DNA of 64,000 nt, from assembly GCA_015056365.1 (NCBI GenBank), contig SVGM01000005.1:1-64000 (forward strand). The letters are read 5' to 3'. Below, in pieces: positions 1 through 7,585 of this stretch (positions within the stretch are counted from its first letter, which is position 1; every line of letters starts with the position of its first letter). The DNA is from Clostridiales bacterium (GTDB taxonomy: Bacteria; Bacillota; Clostridia; Christensenellales; Aristaeellaceae). The translations under genes and the position numbers were made by a program. The notes beneath the pieces were generated by a model. The model worked only from the letters and a program-made list of their open reading frames with translations, was not told the DNA's origin and ran no database searches.

Positions 1-23
1 GCAAAAAAGCGTATCAAAACAAG

Positions 24-54
24 AAAAACCCCTCTGGCAAATGCCAAAGGGGTT
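24..54 (-). terminator. Terminator of rplM-rpsI
   Basis: On the minus strand a GC-rich stem (ACCCCTTTGGCA pairing with TGCCAGAGGGGT) is followed by a T-rich run, about 20 nt after the rpsI stop codon. This is a typical intrinsic terminator ending the ribosomal protein operon. Confidence 0.85.
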
Positions 55-74
55 GAACGTACAAACCAGAGAAA

Positions 75-467
75 TCAGCGCTTGCTGAACTGGGGAGCAC
101 GACGGGCGGCCTTCAGACCGTACTTCTTACGTTCCTTCATACGAGGATCGCGGGTGAGGAAGCCAGCCTTCTTGAGGGCTTCGCGCAGGTCGGGGTTAGC
201 CTTCACCAGGGCGCGGCTGATGCCATGACGGATGGCACCGGCCTGTCCGCTCAGGCCACCGCCAACGACGTTGACCAGGATGTCCATGTCGCCGCCGGCC
301 TTGGTGAGTTCCAAGGGCTGACGCACAGTCATCTTGAGGGTTTCCAGACCAAAGTAGTTGTCAAGCTCGCGCTTGTTAACCAGAATCTTACCGTCGCCAG
401 CGACCAGACGGACACGGGCAATAGCCTTCTTACGACGGCCAACGGCATTGTACTCAACTTTCGCCAT
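75..467 (-). CDS. rpsI: 30S ribosomal protein S9
   Basis: This is ribosomal protein S9 of the small subunit head, whose C-terminal tail reaches the P-site tRNA. The 130-residue length is normal for the family. The N-terminus carries the [12 protein letters not shown] signature, the middle has [19 protein letters not shown], and the protein ends in the conserved basic SKR tail. An AAGGAG site precedes the ATG. It lies 21 nt downstream of rplM, the universal L13-S9 pairing, and shares the promoter upstream of rplM. Nothing is unusual. Confidence 0.98.
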   Translation of the reverse strand: MAKVEYNAVGRRKKAIARVRLVAGDGKILVNKRELDNYFGLETLKMTVRQPLELTKAGGDMDILVNVVGGGLSGQAGAIRHGISRALVKANPDLREALKKAGFLTRDPRMKERKKYGLKAARRAPQFSKR

Positions 468-488
468 TTTCTAAACGCTCCTTCCGTC

Positions 489-920
489 TTACTTGATCTC
501 GAGAACTTCGGGCTTCTGGGCGGCGTGCTCGTGCTCGCTGCCGGCATAAACCTTCAGCTTCTTGGCCATCTTGCGACCCAGGGGGCCCTTGGGCAGCATG
601 CCGATGACGGCGTGCTTGATCACAAACTCGGGCTTTTCAGCCATCAGCTTGCGATACACAGTCTCCTTGAGACCGCCGGCATAACCGGTGTGATGGTAGT
701 AGATCTTCTGATCCAGCTTCTTACCGCTGAGCTGAACCTTGTCAGCATTGATAACGATGACATAGTCACCGGTGTCCACGTGAGGGGTATAGATAGGCTT
801 GTTCTTACCGCGCAGGATAGCGGCGACCTGGCTTGCCAGACGGCCCAGGATAACGTCCTGTGCATCCACGACGTACCATTTACGCTGTACATCCGCGGCC
901 TTGGCCATGTAGGTATTCAA
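489..920 (-). CDS. rplM: 50S ribosomal protein L13
   Basis: This is ribosomal protein L13, an early-assembling 23S rRNA binder. The sequence has the family signatures [18 protein letters not shown] near the N-terminus and [15 protein letters not shown] near the C-terminus. I place the start at a TTG (protein [12 protein letters not shown], 143 aa): the AAGGAGG box sits about 8 nt upstream of it, whereas the next ATG is about 19 nt away, and clostridial L13 proteins usually begin M-x-T-Y-M-A-K. The longer ORF in the track runs back through the leader and promoter and is not real. It is cotranscribed with rpsI. Confidence 0.96.
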   Translation of the reverse strand: MNTYMAKAADVQRKWYVVDAQDVILGRLASQVAAILRGKNKPIYTPHVDTGDYVIVINADKVQLSGKKLDQKIYYHHTGYAGGLKETVYRKLMAEKPEFVIKHAVIGMLPKGPLGRKMAKKLKVYAGSEHEHAAQKPEVLEIK

Positions 921-1029
921 GGCTGAGTCCTCCTTCAGGGAATCTGTGTAGTGGTGCGGCATTTGATGGTCAGCAAACGCTCGCGAAGTGTCAATAGGAT
1001 TCCGGGGCTGGCGGAGTCTATTGATGCCA
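921..1029 (-). promoter_or_regulatory. Structured 5' leader of rplM-rpsI
   Basis: About 110 nt lie between the predicted transcription start and the rplM start. The first part folds into a stem of CAATAG pairing with CTATTG (plus-strand arms 1018-1023 and 992-997) with an inner TCCG/CGGA helix. A promoter-proximal hairpin is consistent with an autoregulatory L13 leader as known in Bacillota, but I cannot confirm a match to the described L13 leader family. Confidence 0.45.
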
Positions 1030-1035
1030 AAAATC

Positions 1036-1064
1036 ATTTTACCAAAACACACAATCTGTGTCAA
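1036..1064 (-). promoter_or_regulatory. Sigma-A promoter of rplM-rpsI
   Basis: On the minus strand, TTGACA and TAAAAT are separated by exactly 17 nt, about 115 nt upstream of the rplM start. A perfect -35 and near-perfect -10 fit a highly expressed ribosomal operon. Confidence 0.85.
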
Positions 1065-1267
1065 GCAAATTTCCGCTAAAAACCCCTCTTTTTTTTGGAA
1101 GAAAAAAACACGCTGTTAATAGGCAAAAACGATACGGTATCCCTCCAATGGATCTGTGCCGAAAAAACAGCAGGATTTCCCGAAGAATTCATCGAAAGTA
1201 TTGCTTATTGATTACGTTTTTCGGCGGCCTGTGATTCCACAGGCGCGGCTGATCCGGAGGTTTTTTC

Positions 1268-2272
1268 ATGAATCAGCGAGCAGACATGCGCAGCTACCGG
1301 GACGAGCTCAAGGGCATCGCCATCCTGTGGGTGATCTTTTTTCACGCCAGACTGGGGCTGGAATCCACGCCTGTGTATGCCCTGCAGCAGGTGGGATATC
1401 TGGGCGTGGATATGCTGCTGTTCCTGTCCGGTTTTGGGCTGTACCATTCCCTGAACCGACAGCAAACCCTTCGCCAGTATCTGGCTCGGCGTGCCCGGCG
1501 GCTGCTGCCCAGCTTTCTGCCCATATGTCTTTTGTGGAGTATCTTCATGATCCCCCGATTGAATCTCTCCCCGGTGGAAAGCATCCGTACAGCGGCAGGT
1601 AACCTGACCATGCTCAATTTTTTGGCAAGTGTTCCCGCTGAGATCAACTGGTATCTGTCCATGATCCTGGTGACGCTGCTGCTGGCGCCGTTCCTTCACA
1701 GTCTGCTGTCCACCGCCAAAAAACCAATGGCAACATGGGCGCTGCTGGTGCTGGGCTCATGCGCGGTGGGGCTTTGCTACATTGCCCACGATCACCTGAT
1801 GCTGGTATCCAGGCTGCCGATCTTCGTGCTGGGAATGGGATTTGCCATGCCTAAAGGCACCAAGGAACGCCCCAAGACTGCCTTCATTCTCTATCTGCTT
1901 GGTTTTGTGGTAGGCGCTGCGATGCTTTGGCTGTGTTTCATCCGCTACCCCGATTTCCTGCTGGACTATGGCATGTATTGGTATCCCGGGCTGCTGATGG
2001 TTCCGCCCATCTGCGCAGCCATCGGCTTCCTTCTGCGCAAGACTTCCGGCGTCAGTTGGTTATTCGCTCCTCTGCGTCTGATCGGCCGGGCATCCTTCGA
2101 GATTTTCCTGTTCAACACGTGGTTTGAAGTGTACTGCAAAAAAGTAGCTCAGATGACCGCGCCCCTTGACTATCTTCTGTGGATGCTTCTGTCGCTGGCT
2201 ACTGGAATTCTGTGGCATCTGGCGGTCGGCTGGGTTTATTCCAAGTTTTTCTCTACTGAGAGAGAAGGCTGA
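1268..2272 (+). CDS. Acyltransferase family 3 integral membrane protein (OafA/YrhL-like)
   Basis: This is a polytopic membrane acyltransferase of the acyltransferase-3 group, which transfers acetyl or other acyl groups to sugars of cell-wall polymers or exopolysaccharide. The N-terminus has the diagnostic arrangement RDELKGIAILWVIFFHARLGL, with a catalytic-type His at the end of the first membrane helix. About ten hydrophobic segments follow over 334 residues, and a basic RRARRLLPSFLP segment follows the second helix as in the family. CGGAGG precedes the ATG. It stands alone between terminators, so the acceptor is unknown. It lacks an SGNH domain. Confidence 0.85.
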   Translation: MNQRADMRSYRDELKGIAILWVIFFHARLGLESTPVYALQQVGYLGVDMLLFLSGFGLYHSLNRQQTLRQYLARRARRLLPSFLPICLLWSIFMIPRLNLSPVESIRTAAGNLTMLNFLASVPAEINWYLSMILVTLLLAPFLHSLLSTAKKPMATWALLVLGSCAVGLCYIAHDHLMLVSRLPIFVLGMGFAMPKGTKERPKTAFILYLLGFVVGAAMLWLCFIRYPDFLLDYGMYWYPGLLMVPPICAAIGFLLRKTSGVSWLFAPLRLIGRASFEIFLFNTWFEVYCKKVAQMTAPLDYLLWMLLSLATGILWHLAVGWVYSKFFSTEREG

Positions 2273-2364
2273 GGAATGATCTTGATCAGGACGATCAGAT
2301 TCTGATCCGCTGCAACGACGACCTGGTGCCGTATCTGTCAAAAAAGCTACGCCGACCACTTTAG
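2260..2364 (+). pseudogene. Possible C-terminal gene remnant downstream of the acyltransferase
   Basis: A stop-free stretch out of frame with the acyltransferase end reads ...DQDDQILIRCNDDLVPYLSKKLRRPL-stop. It has a protein-like composition, but I see no start codon or ribosome binding site. It may be the tail of a decayed gene. The evidence is only the look of the translation, so this is a weak call. Confidence 0.2.
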
Positions 2365-2420
2365 GCGCTACATTTTGCACCGTTAAAAGGCCTAGCAAAA
2401 CAAGGTACGCACAAAACGAA

Positions 2421-2456
2421 AACCGCCGGGGTGCAATAAAAGCGCCCGGCGGTTTT
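2421..2456. terminator. Bidirectional terminator
   Basis: AACCGCCGGG pairs with CCCGGCGGTT, with A-rich and T-rich flanks. It sits between the plus-strand acyltransferase and the minus-strand deaminase and can serve both. Confidence 0.85.
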
Positions 2457-2511
2457 TGACGCGCTGCAGGATGAAAGCCATGTACAGCAGTGCGCCGCTT
2501 TCCGACTGAAT

Positions 2512-3033
2512 TCACATGTTTTTCTGAGCATTTGCCTTTATTTCATCCATCTCAGCAATCAACTCGCTTAAGGGCCGATATTCACCGCCCCACCACTCGA
2601 ATACATGCATGCCTTCGTCTTCAAGCACCGATTCAATCAGTTGCATTTTGATACCCAATTGTGCAAGCAAACCTTCCCGGTCAATCGGTGCATATTCAAA
2701 AGGAAGCAGTTGACTGAACGCCTTATAGGAAACGCCGCAAACGACTGTCTGAATTCCAAGCGAGGCAATGGCGCCAAGGCACCGTTCACACGGCGCACAG
2801 CTTGTAAACAAAACCGCTTCCTTCAGCAATGCATCAGAATACTTATTGGCGCACTGGTGCACCAGATTAAACTCAGCATGGCCGAAGATGCCGTTCTGGT
2901 AATCGGCAGTATTCTCCGCTTCTTCGATGATTTTACCGTTGTGAACCAGCACAGCGCCAAAGGTATCGTGTCCTTTTTTTCCTGCATTGATCGCCAGCTC
3001 GTAGCATCTCTTGATATATCGTTCGTTATCCAC
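2512..3033 (-). CDS. CMP/dCMP-type zinc nucleoside or base deaminase family protein
   Basis: This is a zinc-dependent hydrolytic deaminase of the cytidine/deoxycytidylate deaminase superfamily. The HAE motif (FGHAEFNLVHQ) supplies one zinc ligand and the proton-shuttling Glu, and SCAPCERCLGA supplies the two Cys ligands. The GTG start gives 173 aa and is chosen because GCGGAGGA sits 7 nt upstream; the ATG in the track has no such site. An extra C-terminal region of about 45 residues (VLEDEGMHVFEWWGGEYRPL) is not part of the core fold. The gene is monocistronic. The substrate (guanine, cytosine, a nucleoside or a tRNA base) cannot be told from sequence. Confidence 0.85.
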   Translation of the reverse strand: MDNERYIKRCYELAINAGKKGHDTFGAVLVHNGKIIEEAENTADYQNGIFGHAEFNLVHQCANKYSDALLKEAVLFTSCAPCERCLGAIASLGIQTVVCGVSYKAFSQLLPFEYAPIDREGLLAQLGIKMQLIESVLEDEGMHVFEWWGGEYRPLSELIAEMDEIKANAQKNM

Positions 3034-3151
3034 GATTGTTCCTCCGCAAACCTTGGTTATCCTAGCAAACAATCCTGACGCAGACCGTGAAAACAGACGT
3101 TTCCGCGACCGTAACGATGCTGCGATGCCCGCCCTGTCGCCGGACGTTTTG

Positions 3152-4000
3152 TTATCTACGGATCATTTGCAGCGCTTCCCAGCTTTCGCCCATGACCTGG
3201 TCCTGCCGAGCGGCACGCGTGGGATCCGGCGAAAAGCCAGCAGCTTCATAGCAGTGCAGCGCTGCGGGGTTGTTGCTGTACACAGACAAATGCAGGCTCC
3301 TGGCCTTCATCCTGTCAAAGGCGTACCGAACCGCGCAGGCGATCATGCGCTTGCCGGCGCCGGCGCCGCGCAGCGCATCGTTCAGCACCACAAAGCCAAA
3401 GCGAACGCCGTTTTCTACATCCTTTTGGGAAAACAGGCTCAAAAAGCCGGCAGGCTGCCCTTCCCATTGCCAAATGAACGTGTGTCCCTGGGGATTGCGT
3501 GCCATAGCGGCGTTCAGCATCCCCGGCTGTAGCGGCCACGAACCAACATGTCCGGCACACCAGCGAAAGTACGTACGCTCGCTGTCGATCCAGCCGAGTA
3601 CAGTCTGCTCGTCCTGCTCGTGGTAGGGGCGCAGGACACCCAGCAATTCCCCGCGACGGGCGGCGGTCAGGCTTTTCAGCGCGCAGTCGTAGCTGTGATA
3701 GAGCATCTGCAGAAGCACCTCGTCCGGAACCGTTCCGTCCATGGTAATGGTGTTGTTGTAGGGCTGCTGCACAGGCGGGCAGTGATAGCCGCGACGCACC
3801 GTGCCAGGATACTGCTGCCGCCAATCCATGCCTTGATTGGGTTCGCACTTGAAGCTGACCCAGCCGGGCATGGGCATAAAGGAAGCAAAGATCCTGCCGT
3901 GCTGACCGATCCGCACACAGATGCTTTCCGGCCCAAAGGGGCTCTCGGCGCACGCGGCGGGAAGCGTCAGGGCTTTTTCCAACAAATCAGAAAGATTCAT
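3152..4000 (-). CDS. Fusion of MmcQ/YjbR-like domain with GNAT acetyltransferase
   Basis: Two domains are visible. Residues 1 to about 118 look like an MmcQ/YjbR (DUF419-type) fold: SPFGPESICVRIGQHGRIFASF, then a WVSFKCEPNQ strand and a C-terminal HSYDCALKSL helix. Residues from about 122 to 282 are a GNAT N-acetyltransferase, with an acetyl-CoA loop in RGAGAGKRMIACAVRYAF and the late motif YSNNPAALHCYEAAGF. The start lies one base after the malic enzyme stop, and the AGAGG site lies inside that gene's end, so translation is probably coupled. The acetyl acceptor is unknown. Confidence 0.82.
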   Translation of the reverse strand: MNLSDLLEKALTLPAACAESPFGPESICVRIGQHGRIFASFMPMPGWVSFKCEPNQGMDWRQQYPGTVRRGYHCPPVQQPYNNTITMDGTVPDEVLLQMLYHSYDCALKSLTAARRGELLGVLRPYHEQDEQTVLGWIDSERTYFRWCAGHVGSWPLQPGMLNAAMARNPQGHTFIWQWEGQPAGFLSLFSQKDVENGVRFGFVVLNDALRGAGAGKRMIACAVRYAFDRMKARSLHLSVYSNNPAALHCYEAAGFSPDPTRAARQDQVMGESWEALQMIRR

Positions 4001-4001
4001 C

Positions 4002-5189
4002 TCAGGCCTCTTTCATCGGAAGACGCGCAACGCCGCTTTCCACAGCTGCCTTGGCAACGGCCTTGGCTACCGTCTTGCCCACCCGGGGATCAAAGGCCTT
4101 AGGCAAGATGTATTCCTCGCTCAGTTCCTCCTCGTACACCAGCGAGGCGATGGCCAGCGACGCCGCCATTTTCATTTCGTCATTGATATCTCGGGCACGT
4201 ACGTCCAGCGCACCGCGGAAGATGCCGGGGAAGGCCAGCACATTGTTGATCTGGTTGGGATAGTCGCTTCTGCCGGTGCCCACCACAGCTGCGCCAGCAG
4301 CCTTGGCTTCCTCGGGCATGATCTCCGGAACCGGATTGGCCATGGGCAGCACAATAGGATTCTCCGCCATGGCAGCGATCATCTCGGGCTTGAGTACGCC
4401 GGGAACGCTGACGCCGATAAACACATCCGCGCCCTTCAGAGCCTCGGCCAGGCCGCCCTTCACCTTGCGCTTATTGGTGACGGCGCACATTTCTTCCTGC
4501 GCGGGGGTCATCTTTTCTCTGCCTTCCACCACGATGCCGTGACGTCCCAGCAGGATCAGATCCCCTACGCCAAAGCGCATCAGATGCTTGGCAATGGCAA
4601 TGCCCGCAGAACCTGCGCCGTTGATCACGCAGGTGATGTCCTCCATCTTTTTGCCCACCAGCTTGAGGGCATTGAGCAGCGCAGCAGCCGTCACGACGGC
4701 AGTACCATGCTGGTCATCATGAAAAACGGGGATATCGCAGATCTCCTTTAGCTTGCGCTCGATCTCGAAGCAGCGCGGCGCGCTGATATCCTCCAGATTA
4801 ATGCCGCCGAAGCTGCCGGAGAGCAGATATACTGTGCGAACGATCTCGTCCACATCCTTGCTCCGGATGCACAGCGGAAATGCGTCTACATCACCGAATT
4901 CCTTAAACAGTACGCACTTTCCCTCCATCACAGGCATGCCTGCCTCGGGGCCGATATCGCCAAGACCCAGCACAGCCGTGCCGTCGGTGACCACAGCCAC
5001 CAGGTTGTGCCTGCGGGTCAGCTCGTAGGATCGGTCAGGATCCGCATGAATCGCCATGCAGGGCTCAGCTACGCCGGGGGTATACGCAAGGGACAACGAT
5101 TTGCTGTCAGTCACAGGTGCACGGGAGACCACCTCGATCTTTCCGGCCCATTCGTAGTGCTTTGCCAACGATTCTGCGCGAATATCCAT
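4002..5189 (-). CDS. NAD(P)-dependent malic enzyme
   Basis: This is a malate dehydrogenase (oxaloacetate-decarboxylating) that makes pyruvate, CO2 and NAD(P)H from malate. At 395 residues it is the short bacterial form without a phosphotransacetylase domain. Motifs are YTPGVAEPC, VVTDGTAVLGLGDIGPEAGMPVMEGK, the metal/substrate site HDDQHGTAVV and the Rossmann loop INGAGSAGIAIAKHL. I start at the second ATG (MDIRAESLAKHYEW) because AAGGAG is 8 nt upstream of it and only 2 nt from the first. It is the first gene of a two-gene operon behind its own sigma-A promoter. Confidence 0.95.
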   Translation of the reverse strand: MDIRAESLAKHYEWAGKIEVVSRAPVTDSKSLSLAYTPGVAEPCMAIHADPDRSYELTRRHNLVAVVTDGTAVLGLGDIGPEAGMPVMEGKCVLFKEFGDVDAFPLCIRSKDVDEIVRTVYLLSGSFGGINLEDISAPRCFEIERKLKEICDIPVFHDDQHGTAVVTAAALLNALKLVGKKMEDITCVINGAGSAGIAIAKHLMRFGVGDLILLGRHGIVVEGREKMTPAQEEMCAVTNKRKVKGGLAEALKGADVFIGVSVPGVLKPEMIAAMAENPIVLPMANPVPEIMPEEAKAAGAAVVGTGRSDYPNQINNVLAFPGIFRGALDVRARDINDEMKMAASLAIASLVYEEELSEEYILPKAFDPRVGKTVAKAVAKAAVESGVARLPMKEA

Positions 5190-5219
5190 TGTCATCGCTC
5201 CTTTTCAAAAGTACGGTCT

Positions 5220-5248
5220 ATTGTAGCATCATTCCCCCGCTTTCGCAA
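5220..5248 (-). promoter_or_regulatory. Sigma-A promoter of the malic enzyme operon
   Basis: TTGCGA and TACAAT are 17 nt apart on the minus strand, 31 nt upstream of the chosen start. It is back-to-back with the MFS promoter on the other strand. Confidence 0.7.
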
Positions 5249-5271
5249 CCGAACAAACACCATTTATACAC

Positions 5272-5299
5272 TTGACAAAAGCTGCCTATCTGCTATCAT
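5272..5299 (+). promoter_or_regulatory. Sigma-A promoter of the MFS transporter
   Basis: TTGACA and TATCAT are 16 nt apart, 30 nt upstream of the MFS start codon. Confidence 0.75.
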
Positions 5300-5329
5300 C
5301 ATCTGGACTACCACAAAGGAGACCGCGTC

Positions 5330-6607
5330 ATGAAATCCATCTTTGCCCGGCTCAGGAAAAACGCTGTGATAGATACCCTGTGCACACTGGAAGGTAACGC
5401 CAAGCCCTGCCTGTATCTGGAGCCCTTGTGGGGCATTCCTTATAACCTGTACACACCTTTTGTTTCGGTATACATGGCGGCACTGGGCATGAGCCCCACG
5501 CAGATCGGCCTGATCTCCACCATTTTTCTGGCTTCTCAGATGGTGTGGGCACTGCTTAGCGGCGTTCTGACGGACAAGCTGGGCCGCCGCCTGTGCACAG
5601 CCATCTTCGACTGCATCAGCTGGTCGGTCCCTGCCCTTTTGTGGATGCTGGCGCAGGATTTCCGGTGGTTTGTTGTCGCAGCGCTGTTCAATGGCGCATG
5701 GCGCGTTACCGAAACCTCCTGGGATCTTCTGATGATTGAGGATGCGCCGGAAAGCAAGCTGGTGCATATGTACACCATCTCCTCTATCGCCGGCCTTCTG
5801 GCGGGCTTCGTTGCACCGCTGGCCTATTTCTTTGTGCAGCGCCTGACCATCGTGCCGGCGGTGCGCATCATCTACGGCTTTACCTTCCTGATGATGACCT
5901 CCAAATTTATTATTCTGTACTTCCTCACCAAAGAAACCTCCGTAGGCAAGCGCCGCATGGCGGAAACCAAAAATGTGGGACTCTTTACCCGCCTGTGGGA
6001 CAGCCGCAAGGTTCTTGTGCGTATGCTCCACTCCCGCCGTATCCTTCTGACGGTGGCGTTCATCGCCTGCTACAGCGGTATCTGCAATATTAACAACGCC
6101 TTCTGGCCGCTGCTGATCACGGAAAAGCTGGGCATCCCCACCGAAAACCTGTCCATTTTCTTCACCTTCAAGACCCTGTTCATGCTGGTATGTTACTTCG
6201 TCATCGCGCCCAAGCTGGACGTGCGTTACTTCCGTTCCCCTGTGGTGCTGGCGTTGGGCCTGCTGATTGCCCAGCAGGTGCTGATGCTGCTCATGCCCAC
6301 TGGCGCCTTCTGGCTGGTGGTGGTGGCGGTCATTCTGGAAGCACTGGCGCTTTCCGTGCTGGGCCCCATGTGCGGTTCCCTGCAGATGATCAATATCGAC
6401 CGAGAGGAACGCGCCAGAATGCTGGGCTTCTTCTACGCCATGTGCATGCTGTTCACCTCGCCTTTGGGTTCCCTGGCTGGCATTGCAGCAGAAGCCGATC
6501 GTGCCAATCCCTTCTGGATGAATCTGGTGCTGACGCTGATCGCCATTACGCTGGCGCTGGTCTTGTGGCGCGAGCGCAGAACGGATCTGCTAGAGGAAGC
6601 AAACTGA
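5330..6607 (+). CDS. Major facilitator superfamily transporter
   Basis: A 425-residue protein with about twelve membrane segments. The first interhelical loop has the MFS motif-A pattern (GVLTDKLGRRLCTAIFD), and the mid-protein basic loop (ETSVGKRRMAETKN) separates the two six-helix halves. AAAGGAG precedes the ATG. It has its own promoter and terminator and is divergent from the malic enzyme, but promoter adjacency does not prove a shared function. Drug, sugar or organic-acid transport are all possible and the substrate cannot be assigned. Confidence 0.88.
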   Translation: MKSIFARLRKNAVIDTLCTLEGNAKPCLYLEPLWGIPYNLYTPFVSVYMAALGMSPTQIGLISTIFLASQMVWALLSGVLTDKLGRRLCTAIFDCISWSVPALLWMLAQDFRWFVVAALFNGAWRVTETSWDLLMIEDAPESKLVHMYTISSIAGLLAGFVAPLAYFFVQRLTIVPAVRIIYGFTFLMMTSKFIILYFLTKETSVGKRRMAETKNVGLFTRLWDSRKVLVRMLHSRRILLTVAFIACYSGICNINNAFWPLLITEKLGIPTENLSIFFTFKTLFMLVCYFVIAPKLDVRYFRSPVVLALGLLIAQQVLMLLMPTGAFWLVVVAVILEALALSVLGPMCGSLQMINIDREERARMLGFFYAMCMLFTSPLGSLAGIAAEADRANPFWMNLVLTLIAITLALVLWRERRTDLLEEAN

Positions 6608-6620
6608 CGCTGCCTCATCA

Positions 6621-6667
6621 AAACACACCCCGGATGGTTTTCCAACGAAAAAGCCATCCGGGGTGTT
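6621..6667. terminator. Bidirectional terminator
   Basis: AAACACaCCCCGGATGG pairs with CCATCCGGGGTGTTT around a 16-nt loop, between converging genes. Confidence 0.8.
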
Positions 6668-6701
6668 TGCTTTGTTGCGTAGCGCAGCAAAGAAGAGAAG
6701 C

Positions 6702-7169
6702 CTATTTGCTGTTTTGATGGATCTGGTTCATCCGTTCGCCTGCCTCGTCCAAAAGGCGATAGATGTAGCTTCGGCTGTAGTGCATGCGCCGGGCGATGAT
6801 ACCGCAGGGGATGCCGTCCAGGATACGTTGGGTGGCCACTGCCCGCAGCAGCCCGGCAGGCAAACGTTCCACCAACGGACGCACCATCTGAAGAATGCTG
6901 TCCCGTTCGCTTTCCAGTTCCTTGATCCCCCAGCGTTCGGCTTCGCTTTCCAGTACGGCGTGTTCGATCCGGCTTGTTTCTACGCCCCGTCCATAGCGCA
7001 CAGGCGTCAGGCGGCTGTTTGCCCGCTGCGCACCCTGCATCAGGTAATGGATACGACCTTTGGCGCGCGTGATGGCGCGATGAATCGCATCCAGGCGTGC
7101 CAGTACTTCCTTGAGGTCGACAAGACCATCGCGGATATAAGAATGAAGACTGTTGTTTTCCTGCGTCAT
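6702..7169 (-). CDS. Orphan helix-turn-helix (sigma region 4-like) protein under SOS-type control
   Basis: This 155-residue protein is helical and charged, with a C-terminal helix-turn-helix (RILDGIPCGIIARRMHYSRSYIYRLLDEA) of the kind seen in sigma-70 region 4 and phage ArpU/DUF1492-like regulators. The middle (EHAVLESEAERWGIKELESERD) is probably a coiled coil. AAGGAG lies 7 nt before the ATG. The promoter is a clean TTGACA-17-TATCAT with a perfect LexA-type palindrome just after it, so it should be induced by DNA damage. No phage genes surround it. It could be a domesticated late-transcription regulator; a specific function is not assignable. Confidence 0.75.
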   Translation of the reverse strand: MTQENNSLHSYIRDGLVDLKEVLARLDAIHRAITRAKGRIHYLMQGAQRANSRLTPVRYGRGVETSRIEHAVLESEAERWGIKELESERDSILQMVRPLVERLPAGLLRAVATQRILDGIPCGIIARRMHYSRSYIYRLLDEAGERMNQIHQNSK

Positions 7170-7267
7170 TGGTGTTCTCCTTTTGTCATCAATCGTTATC
7201 TCTGGCCGGAGAGATGAATGGCCTCACCCTGTCTACGTTTCCGTATCGTACCGGCGTTTTTTGTATG

Positions 7268-7281
7268 CGAACATACGTTCG
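7268..7281. promoter_or_regulatory. LexA (Cheo-type) operator
   Basis: CGAACATACGTTCG is a perfect 14-bp palindrome matching the Bacillota LexA consensus CGAACnnnnGTTCG. It lies immediately downstream of the -10 of the HTH gene promoter (about +6 to +20), a position where bound LexA would block transcription. Confidence 0.85.
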
Positions 7282-7293
7282 CTTTCCAAATTC

Positions 7294-7322
7294 ATGATAT
7301 ACGCACTGGTAAGGATTGTCAA
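7294..7322 (-). promoter_or_regulatory. Sigma-A promoter of the orphan HTH gene
   Basis: TTGACA and TATCAT are separated by 17 nt on the minus strand, leaving a leader of about 120 nt before the ATG that contains the LexA box. Confidence 0.82.
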
Positions 7323-7506
7323 GAGGTAGAAATAGCCCCTTTTTTGTCGTATTTTATCGAAAATCCTTGGTTCATCAGTCCTCTGAACACTTGCACCAAT
7401 CTTTTCTCAAACATTTCTGTCAGTTCCGCTCAAAGCAGCCGGTTGATAACCCTTAAATTCCCTTATTTATGTAGGAAAACAACGTTACTATTCCAGTTAC
7501 AAATGC

Positions 7507-7535
7507 TTGACGGAAATGGAAAACCTATGTAAAAT
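7507..7535 (+). promoter_or_regulatory. Sigma-A promoter of the transglutaminase-pilus operon
   Basis: TTGACG and TAAAAT are 17 nt apart, ending 50 nt upstream of the transglutaminase-like gene. I see no other promoter before the PilT terminator, so it probably drives all seven genes. Confidence 0.75.
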
Positions 7536-7585
7536 AGTAAAAGATGATCGCTTTTATCCTCTGCTGGAATCTGGAGGCGAATATA

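Noticed and set aside
225-926. 233-codon plus-strand ORF opposite rpsI-rplM
   Set aside because: It is the antisense shadow of the two ribosomal protein genes with no RBS and no protein-like motif; ribosomal genes with biased codons often leave long open antisense frames.
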